Shown piece after piece: positions 1 through 10,082 of a stretch of DNA of 64,000 bases. Source of the DNA: Gnetum montanum (taxonomy: Eukaryota > Streptophyta > Gnetopsida > Gnetales > Gnetaceae); assembly GCA_015680685.1 (NCBI GenBank), contig MNCI01013895.1, positions 225,064-289,063 on the forward strand, in the 5' to 3' direction. The position numbers were made by a program, and so were the translations under genes. A model generated the notes under the pieces. That model made no database searches and was not told where the DNA came from. It saw nothing but the letters and a program-made list of their open reading frames with translations. Each line of letters opens with the position of its first letter. Position 1 is the first letter of the stretch.

Positions 1-2923
1 CTTTCGGTAAAAACAATCTCTCCGGCCCTATTTCCTCTTCCACAGGAAACCTTACTCTACTTCATTTTTTAGGTATTTTCCAGAGCCAGATAACAGGCAT
101 GCTACCACAAGAAATCAGCAAGCTAAAGAATCTTCAACATTTGATGGTTTTTAAGAATCCCCATTTAACGGGTGCTATTCCTGAATCAATTTGCAACATG
201 TCTGCACTTAAGGAGGTAGACGTGCAACAGGATAAGGAGGTAGACATGCAACAGGATATGTTGCTTCCCAGTTGGGCATGCTCAAAAACCTGAACGTCCT
301 CTATTTATGGGGAAACAGCCTTACAGGCAGCATTCCTCCTCCTCTCAGCAATTGCTGTAATCTTGTTGAACTTGATTTTGACCGGAATCAGGTTACTGGA
401 ATTATTCCTCCACAGCTAGGAAAGCTGCCCCTGCTCAAGTTCACTGCAAAGTCCAATCATCTTGTGAGTGATGGAACCGTTTCTATTTTGTCTGTTCTTT
501 CAAATTGCTCCACCTACTGTCTCTAGATTTATCCTTCAACAAGCTGAGTGGAATATTACCCAGAGTGTTCCCACAAAGCCTGACTTCACTAACGTTGAAT
601 GGGAATCATATCTATGGGCCAATTCCTTGGGATGCCTTATCAAGGCTGGAAAACTTGATAGAACTTGATTTGTCTGAAAACAAGTTCACAGGAGGGATTT
701 CTGGATTGGTGGGAGAATTCAAGAAAATTCAAAAAGTTTTTTAGGAACCAAGTTGGAAGGCAGCATACCCTCTGAAATTGGGGGCTTAGCTCTACTCTGT
801 ATGAGCTTTAAATACCCAATAACTACTTGTTAAGCGGAATTCCTTATGCAAGTGGTAACCTAAAAAATCTAAGGCGTTTAGTCTTGGATCATAATAATCT
901 GTCAAGTACCGTTCCTTCCATTCCTTCCAGCTTAGGAGAATGTTACAAATTAGAGCTTCTAGACCTTTCTTGAAGTAAGTTTGAAGGCTCCATCCCACTG
1001 GAAGTCTCAAATCTATACAACATTCAATCTTTAATTTGTCATGTAAATCCTTGGATGGGAGATTGCCAGCAGAAATTGGTCACATGATTTATGTGCTAGG
1101 TGTAAATGTTTCAGCAAATAGAATCAGCGGCACAATTCCCATTGTAACAACGTGCAATATCTGAATTTATCTTTTAATGAGTTTGAAGGACCTATTCCAA
1201 GGTCTCTGAGCCAGCCGGGATACCTCGTGTCCATGGACATTTCCCGCAACAATATTTCTGGTTCCATACCCTCTAAGCTTGAGAAACTGCAGATGCTTCA
1301 AAGCCTCAATCTTTCTTTCATTGATCTGGGTGGGCAAATTCCAAAAGGAGGATCATTTCCCAAGTTTACCAGGCAGTCGTTTCTGGGAAATCCGCATCTT
1401 TGTGGAGAGTGGGCAGGGCTACCTCGATGCACATGCTTAAAAAGCTCTGGCTCAGATGGATGCGCAAACTCTGGCTCTCATTCTAAAGTTAAAATAATTG
1501 TTGCTTTAGTTGCTGCAGTCGGTGGTGCTTTGCTGATGTTTATCATTCTATTTGTTTCAATGTACTATGGAAGGAGATGCTATGAAATTTTAATTTATAG
1601 AGCAGGGTTAACTTCTGAATATAACAAATTGGTTCTTCTACAGAGAAATCAACGAAGCCACACAAGGGTTTAGCAGGGGTAACCTGCTAGTTTCCAGCAT
1701 CCTATCCTCTGTACAAGGGAATTCTCAGAGATGGTGCAGCTGTGGCTGTTAAGCTTCTAAACAAAAACACCGATGAAAAAGCCTTCAAAACTTTTGTTTC
1801 AGAATGCAAGGTCCTGAGCATGGTTAAGCACAGAAATCTTGTGCAAGTCATGGGAGTATGTTGGGATGGAAAGCCCTGGTTATGCCGTTGATGCCAAAAG
1901 GAAGTTTGGCAGAGGCCCTGAACCGAGACCATGAATAGCTGACCCTCAACCAGATGGTAGGCATAGCACTGGATCTTGCACGTGGATTATAGTATCTGCA
2001 TCATTATTGCAGTTTTGAAATCGTCCACTGATATTGAGCCCAGCAACATACTTTTAGATGAAGATATGGTTGCCCATGCTGCTGATTTTCACATTGCAAG
2101 GCTTTTCTGCACTGATTCTACAGCTTCAATTTCTTCCACCTTGACTCTTGCAGGATCTATCGGTTATATTCCTCCAGGTACTCAACTTACACTTCAGTAG
2201 CTTTAGTTGCATTTCAACTGAATTCACGTTCAAATAATTTTCCACATTTTTAATTAAAAATAGTATTTTTGTGGGCAAATTAGCTGGCTGCTTCTACACT
2301 CGTAAAGCTTTCATGTAAAACTTACCCCAGTTGTTTCTTTGTTAGGCTTGACTCATTCCAGTAATTTTATGATCTTGTATCTTGGTTGTGATTTGTGGAA
2401 TGAATTTTTGTCCTTGCCCAGATTTTACCTTGTGACTGTTCATTTAAGTATTTAACTAGGGTTGTTTCTAAACTGTTTTTATTGATCTTGAATCTGCAAT
2501 TGTACATGTTGGTAAATTTTCTGGATATATAGAATTTGCTTAGCTGTTACACAATCAATAATTCAGATTTTAACAATGAATTTGCAGAGTATGGAGCAGG
2601 AATGGTAACATCCAAAGGAGATGTATAGAGCTTTGGAGTGTTGTTGCTGGAGATGGTAACAGGTAAAAGCCCAACTGATATAAATCCAAATGGATATTCT
2701 AATCTGCACAGTTGGATGCAAAATTCATTCCCAGAGAGCTGAGATCAAGTTCTGGACAGAACACTCTCTTTGGAAGGCAATGAAGATGAGTCGCTCTGGA
2801 AGAACATATCTGATTTTGTAGAGATGGCTCTCTTCTGCACCAACCAAAAACCCTTGTTGCAGGCCACAGATGACTCACATTTCAGATTTCTTTGAGAAGC
2901 TTTTCCTTAAAATAAAACCCTGA
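1..2923 (+). pseudogene. LRR receptor-like kinase pseudogene (subfamily XII-like)
   Basis: Seen: leucine-rich repeats of the form LxxLxLxxNxLxGxIP run from base 1 to about 1370 in several frames. They end in a cysteine pair (NPHLCG...LPRC, near 1390-1435). A hydrophobic membrane span (IIVALVAAVGGALLMFIILF) lies at about 1488-1568. A kinase region follows, with VAVKLL near 1743, SNILLDEDM near 2040 and GSIGYIPP near 2155. After an intron come EYGAG, SFGVLLLEM and a C-terminus ending TGA at 2921-2923. The gene starts before the window. It is dead: frameshifts in the LRRs, near 1640, 1870 and 2875, and in-frame stops at 2626-2628 (replacing the Tyr of DVYSFG) and near 2740. Known: membrane receptors of subfamily XII (FLS2/EFR/Xa21 type) sense microbial ligands and often have non-RD kinases. 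The catalytic loop here looks like a decayed HCD rather than HRD, but a small deletion spoils it. Subfamily is inferred from motif style and intron position. Confidence 0.88.
2178..2587 (+). other. Intron in kinase domain of the LRR-RLK pseudogene
   Basis: The first kinase exon ends in CCTCCAG just before GTACTC (2178). The frame resumes after TTTGCAG (ending 2587) with AG-TAT-GGA, rebuilding the expected Glu-Tyr-Gly across a phase-1 junction. The 410-base interval is T-rich with no coding similarity. An intron retained at this conserved site means the copy is a decayed genomic gene, not a processed retrocopy. Confidence 0.8.
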
Positions 2924-3325
2924 GTTTTATCACCTCAGTTCACAAATCCTACTTTTAGAAACCAAAACCAATAATACCTCAGCAACTATGGATTAGCCTT
3001 GGATATGATAACAGAGCTTTGATTGTACTTATAGGCATATTTATATGGATTAGCCTTGATATGATAACAGAGCTTTGATTGTAACTGTACTCATGAAAGC
3101 AACTACGTCCCTGCTTTCCTTGGTATCCTTCCACTGTTGTGATGTTATAAATAAATAAATAAATAAATACATTTGAATGAGGGAAGATGCAAGAAATAAA
3201 AAATTTTCAGCAGGTTCCAAAACACAATGCATTACTCAGTAAAAACCTGATTTTAAATCGAAACTGTTACAACAACTTTTTCCTGTAAATTTTGATGGCT
3301 TATTCTCTACAATACTTGATGGCTA
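2924..3325 (+). other. Spacer between kinase pseudogene and copia element
   Basis: No gene is visible. It holds the 3' flank of the kinase pseudogene, a 45-base duplication (2987-3031 and 3044-3088) and an AAAT microsatellite near 3148-3168. I could not find the copia 5' LTR or primer-binding site here, so the copia element appears truncated at about 3326. Confidence 0.5.
2987..3088 (+). repeat. Tandem duplication, period 57 bases
   Basis: A stretch beginning TATGGATTAGCCTT occurs at 2987-3031 and again at 3044-3088 with one missing base. It continues through GATATGATAACAGAGC in both. It is a local duplication in the 3' flank of the kinase pseudogene, with no function suggested. Confidence 0.85.
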
Positions 3326-3332
3326 ATTAAGG

Positions 3333-3896
3333 GCAAAGGAAATACGGGACACTTTGACGAAGTTGTATGAGGCTAAATCACTCCACAACAAAATCTTCTT
3401 GAAGAGAAGACTTTACACTCTTCGTATGGCAGAAACCTCATTCATAACTGACCATATCAACATCTTAAATACTTTATTTGCTCAACTCACATCATTGGGT
3501 TATATAGTAGATGCAGGTGAATGTGCAAAAATTCTACTTCAAAGTCTACCTGATTCATATGATCAACTAATCATTAACTTGACTAACAATGTCCTTATGG
3601 ATGATCTTGTCTTCAACAAGGTTGCAGCTACAATTCTTGAAGAAGAAAGTTGGTGCAAGAACAAGGAAAATAGGTTAGCAAACAAGGTGGAGGCCTTAAC
3701 AATGATGAGAGGGAGATCCATGGAACATGATCCCAATTGGAACCAAATTCATGGTAGATTAAAGTCAAAAAGCAAAAAGAAAAACATTACTTGCTACAAA
3801 TGTGGCAAGAAAGGACACCTGAAGAAGGAGTGTTGGAACAAGAAGAGTAATGAAAAGAATCCTCAAGGGAATGTGGCAAGTACCTCATATGATGGT
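3333..3896 (+). pseudogene. Copia gag fragment (element A)
   Basis: This is a UBN2/retrotran_gag-type nucleocapsid. It starts mid-domain (AKEIRDTLTKLYEAKSL) because the N-terminal half is gone; there is a stop codon at 3324-3326. It carries the helical gag core to about residue 100 and a basic linker. A canonical CX2CX4HX4C zinc knuckle (CYKCGKKGHLKKEC) follows at about 3790-3833, which would bind the element RNA. The frame stays open to the insertion point of element B and continues beyond B in the same phase. The preserved frame suggests copia was not badly decayed when B arrived, or that gag has been spared stops by chance. Confidence 0.9.
3892..3896. repeat. Target-site duplication of element B, left copy
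   Basis: ATGGT directly precedes the TGATGGG start of the 5' LTR and matches 10882-10886 exactly. Confidence 0.95.
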
Positions 3897-4661
3897 TGAT
3901 GGGAAGCGATATCACGGTCCGTCACCAGTTCTATAAATAAGAGGCGACTCTCCCTTGTTTCTCCATCTAGATCTAGACCCTTAGCAAAACTCTAACAATT
4001 TTACCTCTCTAGAGATAGAATAATTTCCATGTGCCCGCAGTAGGAGTCCCAAAGTGAACGGATCTTTATTCAAGCAAATATTGTACCTGAGCACACGTTT
4101 GTGTACAGAAATAAAGATGAACTTTTGGATAAACTTTGCATTGCATGGACTAAGCTAAATAGGACTTTAATTATTGTTATTTATTGTTCATCGTTTAAAT
4201 GCTTTCTTAAGAACTTAATCTCTCTCAACCCTCAACTCTCATAGTTAAGTGCATTCAGTACAACTGCTTCCAGCACGTGCGTTACGCTTGATAATCCCAG
4301 TAACGAATAGCGTTTGGTAACTCAGTAGCATTGCATTGGTTCAGGGTGTGAAACGGCAAGTGGGAACAGATACTGATGCTAGGTTACTTAAGGCTTAGTT
4401 ACATAAAGTTAGTTAATTAGTCTCTTCACCTTTTCCCTCTTAGCATAGGCGATAAAACATAAAAGATATAAAAATCACATGCCTCAAGCTTACTTAACCA
4501 TACAAACATGACAAATACAAGTAAGCTTGGGAGGACAATGACTGATTAACCTTAAGTGTTCCATGAGGCGTATAGGCACTTAGTCTGCAGAGTTCGACCG
4601 GATCGCGCGTGTAATGCTTGTATTCATATGGTTGAGTGTAGGGGTACCTCGCCACTCATCA
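3897..4661 (+). repeat. 5' LTR of element B
   Basis: It runs from TGATGGGAAG to CTCATCA. TATA box CTATAAATA at 3931-3939. Relative to the 3' LTR it lacks about 34 bases of GATATCG-rich sequence just after the first 8 bases. It contains imperfect repeats of a GGTAAYCC(C)AGTA motif (about 4288-4330) and a CACGTG at 4274-4279. Confidence 0.95.
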
Positions 4662-4662
4662 T

Positions 4663-4680
4663 TGGCACCGTTGTCGGGGA
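4663..4680 (+). other. Primer-binding site of element B (tRNA-Asp type)
   Basis: TGGCACCGTTGTCGGGGA lies one base after the LTR. It differs by two transitions from TGGCGCCGTTGCCGGGGA, which pairs with the 3' end of plant tRNA-Asp and is usual in Athila/Tat gypsy elements. Both changes are CpG decay. Confidence 0.85.
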
Positions 4681-4806
4681 CTAAGTTGTTTGTGTGCTAA
4701 GTAAAACATAGGAAATGATCCATATCATTGGGAAGCTTAAACGAACCCTTAGGATTAATTAGAAGAAAATTTAAACAACGGTCAATAGCACATTGACAAG
4801 ATAACA

Positions 4807-6753
4807 ATGTCTTCTTCTTCTCATAAAAGTACTTCACCACTTAGGGATCACACAAGAGACTGTCGGCGGTCTAACACATGTAACCCAGATCCGCCAGTTC
4901 CTCAACAATTCAGTGTGGTATATATTCATCATGATGAATATATACCCGACTTTACCTTTGTCTTCCATCAAGACGAACAACTATGATGGAGAGACTTGGA
5001 GGGTAACATAATGTTGCCTCCAGACAAAGCCGCTCCCAACATGCTCCTTCGTGCCCTTGCACAAATTGACATGTTGCAATTATATGTTGAGTACGTTGCA
5101 TGTGATTACAACATGAGGGACTACCATCCCATAGAAGCGCAACGTCAATGGGACTTGTAGTAGGAGAGTCACCACACATTGTTGAAGGGCAAAGGCCTTG
5201 GTAATACTTCGCGTGTCATAAGAGAAGTTAAGGGTGGTGAACCTATCTCAATAGGTTCTCCACAAAATGATGTTTCCTCTCCTAACGATAGTGAGGAGGT
5301 GGGGTATCAGAACCTACACTCCACGATACACAACCCTGGTTTTGACCCCCACGAACACCAAGTGTTCACTGAGGGAACACAAGCACAAGATAAGGGTAAG
5401 CATTCTGATTGTCATCACGATCGGGGGCGTAGCCACCAAAGAGAAGGTAAGAAACATCGTCATGGCGATGGTTCCCCTTCTTCTTCCCCTTCATCGCACC
5501 ATTCACCATCTCCTTCCACATCCGGGCATAGTCACAAAGAGCCCAACTGTGAGGACAAGGATAAGGATAAGCAAAATGAGAGACCTCGACGAGAAAGTTG
5601 AGAGCGAGGACGAGGGCATTCTAAAGAGTCAAGGCATAGAAGGGAAAGTAGGGAACCACGTAGGCATAATAGATGTCATGAGAGAGATTACCATGACGAA
5701 CCCCTACTAGCAACCTAGAGTATGTTAGACATTATGGAGGTTGTGAGAATACCTACAAGGCACTAGAAAGATAGTCGTATCAAGAGACTAGACATGAATA
5801 ATATCCCACGACTTGAGGGGGGATACAATGCTAATCCGCAAAATCACTTACAGGCATTCCTCGATGCCTGCACCTTGCAAAACATTGAAAACAAGTGGCA
5901 GAAGTTAAAGTTGTTCCCTAGGACACTCATAAAAGAAGCAGAGAGTTGGTACTGGTCCTTAGAACCGGAATCCATTAGACGGTGGAGTACGATGCTAGAA
6001 TTGTTCAACAATAAATATCAAACGTACTCCAGAGTGTCCAACTTGCATAAGCAGATCCACGGATGGAAGCAAGGTAATCACAAACCCTTGGATGCTGCCA
6101 TGGATCGATATTATGCATTGCTACATCGTTGCCCAGGCCATGGTTACGGACAATGGGATCAACTATGCCACCTTGTAGATGGGCTAAGACACAAAACTAG
6201 GAGAACCCTTGGGACATATGCCCAAGGAAGATTATCAGAACTTAGGTCCCGTGAAGTTCATAGATTGTTGGAGCAAGTAGCTAAAGAAGAAGGTAAGCTA
6301 CGGAAAAGAGAAAGTGCGGAAGAATATAACCGCGATCCTTCCCTCCGAAAGAAGGGAGTAAGATTCTGTGAGGAAGAGGATGAGTCACCACTCGAAGAGT
6401 TGGTGAATAGAAAAACGTTACCACTTCAAAAGTTAACAACCAAAGTGTCGGCTAAGGTAGATCAAATGTGGGACTCCTTAGATAGTAGATTTGAAACTAT
6501 TCTGAAAATTGTAGAGGAGTCTAAGGAACGAAGTAGTGACCATGATAAGAAAAAGCAAAGAGATTCAGACCATGCACATAACAAGGGTAAAGGAAAAATG
6601 ACTATCACCGATGAGATTGTGGATTCAGATACAGACAATGACGATGGATGTGAGATCTTCCAATATGACCATCCTAAGGGATGTTGCCCAATAATCTCAC
6701 ATTTGCAAGAGTCTGGGGTGTATGCACTCAACCCAAGACCTAACAAATGGTAG
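4807..6753 (+). pseudogene. Gag polyprotein of element B
   Basis: One frame of about 649 codons runs from the ATG at 4807 (MSSSSHK) to TAG at 6751, broken only by stops (near 4984, 5158-5163, 5599, 5718, 5764). Residues about 175-270 are rich in Arg, Ser, His, Lys and Asp, reminiscent of RS domains. Residues about 330-520 form a retrotrans_gag-like core (QNHLQAFLDA, LKLFPRTLIKEAESWYWSL, YAQGRLSEL). Near the C-terminus a knuckle is degenerate: CEIFQYDHPKGCC has Phe at the second Cys, where F and H have Cys. It would package RNA and build the virus-like particle. Several stops fit deamination of CGA or CAG. The start was chosen because D and F begin the same way (MSSS) after a similar leader. 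Confidence 0.85.
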
Positions 6754-7349
6754 GCACCCTAGAGATTACCTTATCCCCAAGGTAACCTAAGGCAGTTCAC
6801 CAACCCTTAACGTATTATCCAAGTGGAACTCTGCCACAACCTATTGGGCAACACCAGCAGTGGAAATACCCATAGTCATGGGGGATGCCACCACCTAGGC
6901 AACAATACCCTTACCAGCAACCAGACCCATATGGCTATTACGTGCAGCAGCCGATTTCTCCAAGTGACTCTATGGGTCATGTAAACTCACAACGTCACTA
7001 CCAAGTTCGGGAGTATTTTAGGACTCCTTCTCCTACGGGAGACACACCACATACATACCATCCTTCGAATCCATCCACCACTCTTACGCCGATAGTTCCA
7101 CTACCACCCACTCCAACAATGCAAGGGGAACTCCCCACTCAACCGTAGCAACGTAATGCTACGAGAGCTGTAAACCTTAAACCTACTGCTGGTTTTGACA
7201 ACCACACGAAGAGAAGAAATTTCTTCAGAATCAAAAACCCAAACAAGCTCTCACAACCACAAGCAGTTGAGGCTATAACCACTCCTCCATCAAGAAAGGC
7301 TTCAGAGCTCCCTTTAAACCAACAACAGAGCCCAACGCACACAGTTATG
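6754..7349 (+). pseudogene. Pro/Gln/Tyr-rich gag-protease linker of element B
   Basis: After a frameshift, a low-complexity frame reads PPPRQQYPYQQPDPYGYYVQ, then Ser/Thr/Pro-rich text to about 7148. Elements D, E and F have a comparable linker, which looks like a disordered spacer. No catalytic motif. Confidence 0.65.
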
Positions 7350-8176
7350 TAACACATACCATTACTGATTAGATCAAGGTAGGCCACCTTCCCAGGAAAC
7401 TCTCTGACCCTAGAAGTCCCTTAATCTACCTCCAAGTTGCTGGGAATGAACCACGTAAGGCTCTTCTTGACTTAGGTTCCAGAGTCAACTTAATATCACA
7501 AGAAATGTACAAAGCCTAGAACCTGCCTCCACTCAAGAAGAGCAATATTCAACTAGAGCTGGCTAACCAGTCCATCACTATTCCCTTGGGATTGGAGGAG
7601 GACATCGTTACCACTATGTGTGGCTGGTCATACCCAGCTGATTTCCTAATGATAGAAGTCAATAGTAACAAAGGGGACTTTCCAATTATAATGGGGAGGG
7701 CATGGCTCAGCACCATCAACACATGCCTGGGAGTCTACGATCTTTCCTTGGAAATATCTAAGGAAAATATTTATGGAAAGATTAAGAAAAAGAAAGTTCC
7801 ATGCATCACATATAGTGACACAGAGGGTGATGACATGGAGGAATGCTCAGCATCTCGTGCATGCAACCAGTGTGCCCAGGAAACTAACATACAAAGGTGC
7901 CTGTATGTAGCAACCACACAAGAAGAGAACACCCAGTGGTTGACAGCTAATCAAGAGAGCAACCCACCAATATGCATGGAACTAATTGAGGGAACAACTT
8001 GCAACCACAACGAAGGCATAGATACATTGGAATATGAGCGTCGCCAACTTCCAACCCTTAACCTAAAAACATCAATTGGGAGAAGTTGGACACTTCTAAG
8101 AAATTCAAATAAGCACTCATTATTTTGGATCTCTCCCTTTCAATTCAGTTATGGGGGAGATGGCCACCTATGCTGA
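7350..8176 (+). pseudogene. Retropepsin-like protease and remnant of pol, element B
   Basis: The frame containing LLDLGSRVNLISQEMYKA (about 7460-7517) matches the active-site region of plant gypsy aspartic proteases, with DLG in place of DSG. A TAG at 7517-7519 interrupts it. The frame continues open from 7586 through FPIIMGRAWL and a Cys-containing stretch (CNQCAQETNIQRCLYVATT) also found in D, F and H. It ends at CMELIEG plus about 60 codons of unclear origin, then SYGGDGHLC, which corresponds to the extreme end of pol in F. RT, RNase H and integrase should lie between and are absent. Confidence 0.8.
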
Positions 8177-9717
8177 TCATTTGAGGCCCTCAATTCTTTT
8201 TAAGTTTTTGTTTTACGCATTTTTTCTTTTACACATTTTTGTTTTACAAATTTTTTTTTACAAATTTCTTTAACTTTTCTTGTTTTTGTTTTACAACATC
8301 GTTTGTACTTTTTCTTTTATTTGGGTGTATATGTGTGTGTGTTATCCATCTTGTTAAGTTTGTCACCCAATAAGTGCTCTTAATGATGGTATGAACTATT
8401 TTTCTATTGGTTGCTAATGTTTGGTTTTTACCTTGAAGTTATGATGTTGATGCTAAGATATGGTTCTTTTGATGTAGTAGGCAATGAGTCCACATCATTC
8501 ATACATCCATAAATTTCTATGGTCCCTCTCGGCTTGGAAATGTATAGTCCCTTTTTAAATAAGAACTATCAACGAATCGGTAACTGGGTATTTCTCAAAC
8601 TAAGGAAGGACTCAAGGATTGAAAAGGGTGTGACTTCAAGGGGATTTAATGCATTTGTGTTGGCCATTCTCTTGGGTGCTTGAATGTTTTCTTCTTGATT
8701 TTTTCTTCCCATTCTGACATTGCTCCATTATCGAGAAGCTAAGCTAATAAAAATAACAAAGTCTTTGCATGGTGTGGTTCTCACGCATAAACACATGAAA
8801 AAAAATAAAAAAAAAGAGTGAGAATTCAAAGCACACCCCTTAGAAAAAATAATCACTTGGGCTACAAGCACTAGTTATGGAACTAAATAAAAATGTTCCC
8901 TCTAACTAAGGTCCTTCCTCGCTTCCTACCTCATCTTTCGCTTCACCGGAATGTTGGTGATTCTTTGGTGGAGCATTCTTGTTACTTCAAGTGGATGGTT
9001 TGGCCAATGTATTAATGTGAAGTCACTAGATGTGGTTTGTTGAGGCTAGATTTGGAATGAGATTTACGAAGTCACATTAACCATGAAATACACAAGGGGC
9101 TATACACCACCTTGTTCTTGGGATTCCATTCCATTCTCTTCTCTCCATTCTTCTCTCCATTGTTCACCTCATTGCCAGTTGTATCAATAGTCCATATCTT
9201 AGTGGATGCATTGTTTTCTTTTTGGTAAATTCTTGTGGTTAAGACTTTAACTCTTGTTTCCAAATGACATTCCTAGAGCCTATGGCATTCCTGAATGTGG
9301 GATGTTAGGGCATTAAGGGCATAAGCCTGCTTTGGGGAGGACCCACTGGCATTCCTATTTGGTGCACCAGTTAAATTCTTTCCCTTAACATTTTTGAAAT
9401 CAACCTTATTTTGTTCATTTCCATCTTGACATCCATTTCATTGACGTTACAGTTGTCTCTTTTTCTTCATCCTTCTTATTCCTTATCTTTTTCCATTCTC
9501 TCGCTACCGGAGGTTCGCGATTAGTCATGGGGGTCCTGGTCCAATTTTTTTGATTTTCTCCTAGCCCCTATACCTTGGGTAGTCATCATTAGTATATCTC
9601 TAGAATCCGCAATCAGCCATACCACAACTCAGCCAATGCACCTTTCACCAAAGTAAGGTATCAATTACATTGTAATTCATTTACCCTTGCTAATATAAGA
9701 CTGTGTTGTGTGTGCAG
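8177..9717 (+). other. Post-pol non-coding region of element B
   Basis: No gene. It aligns by eye with the equivalent region of D (27370-29318), with shared phrases such as AAAGCACACCCCTTAG and CCCTCTAACTAAGG. ATGGGGGAGATGGCCA lies at 8151-8166 and TTAGTCATGGGGG at 9521-9533. A degraded splice donor (GGAG/GTTCGC) is at 9513, where D and F have AG/GTAAGC. The splice acceptor TGTGTTGTGTGTGCAG ends at 9717. I see no TATA box of the kind found in D, E, F and H. Confidence 0.65.
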
Positions 9718-9894
9718 ATGGCAATCATACAACAACGGAATTGGATCTGGAGGGAACACTTGGAATGGATCGGTACTGAAGCAGTTATGCAAGGAACAAG
9801 ATTGATGGTGCACTTACGGATGGACAATGAAAGGTGCAATCTTGGCGTTGATAGTAGTAGACTTTTTCTCTCTTCTCTCTCTGCTGCCAAATAA
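9718..9894 (+). CDS. 59-codon mini-ORF at the accessory-ORF position of element B
   Basis: An intact ATG-to-TAA frame (MAIIQQRNWIWREHLEWI... LSAAK) begins directly after a conserved splice-acceptor sequence, exactly where D, E, F and H start their long accessory ORF. The product does not resemble the N-terminus of those proteins. Sequence after the stop (GTCATGAA..., AGTCAATAATCCCATACC) realigns with the 3' end of D. It may be filler DNA that replaced the accessory ORF, a captured fragment, or a chance frame. No domain recognised. Confidence 0.3.
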   Translation: MAIIQQRNWIWREHLEWIGTEAVMQGTRLMVHLRMDNERCNLGVDSSRLFLSSLSAAK

Positions 9895-10070
9895 GGCCTG
9901 ATATCAAATGTATAAAGTGTTCACTCTTGTTGTCATGAATACTAGTTTTGTCATGTTCTGTAATGATGATCCATTCACATGTCATCCCATTCATTATTAG
10001 TTCCATTCAAGTCAATAATCCCATACCTTCCCAATATTTTGTAAGGAACTCAAGCACGAATTTTTATTCA

Positions 10071-10082
10071 GTCATGGGGGTA
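10071..10082 (+). other. Polypurine tract of element B
   Basis: GTCATGGGGGTA directly precedes the 3' LTR start TGATGGG. It would prime plus-strand synthesis. The same GTCATGGGGG core also occurs inside the element. Confidence 0.8.

Noticed and set aside
2924-3325. Possible 5' LTR of the copia element
   Set aside because: No match to the probable 3' LTR (14075-14431) and no Met-type primer-binding site. The region reads as 3' flank of the kinase pseudogene.
9690-9890. Minus-strand ORF starting MAAEREERKS opposite the mini-ORF of element B
   Set aside because: It overlaps the plus-strand mini-ORF, has no domain, and the conserved splice acceptor supports the plus strand.
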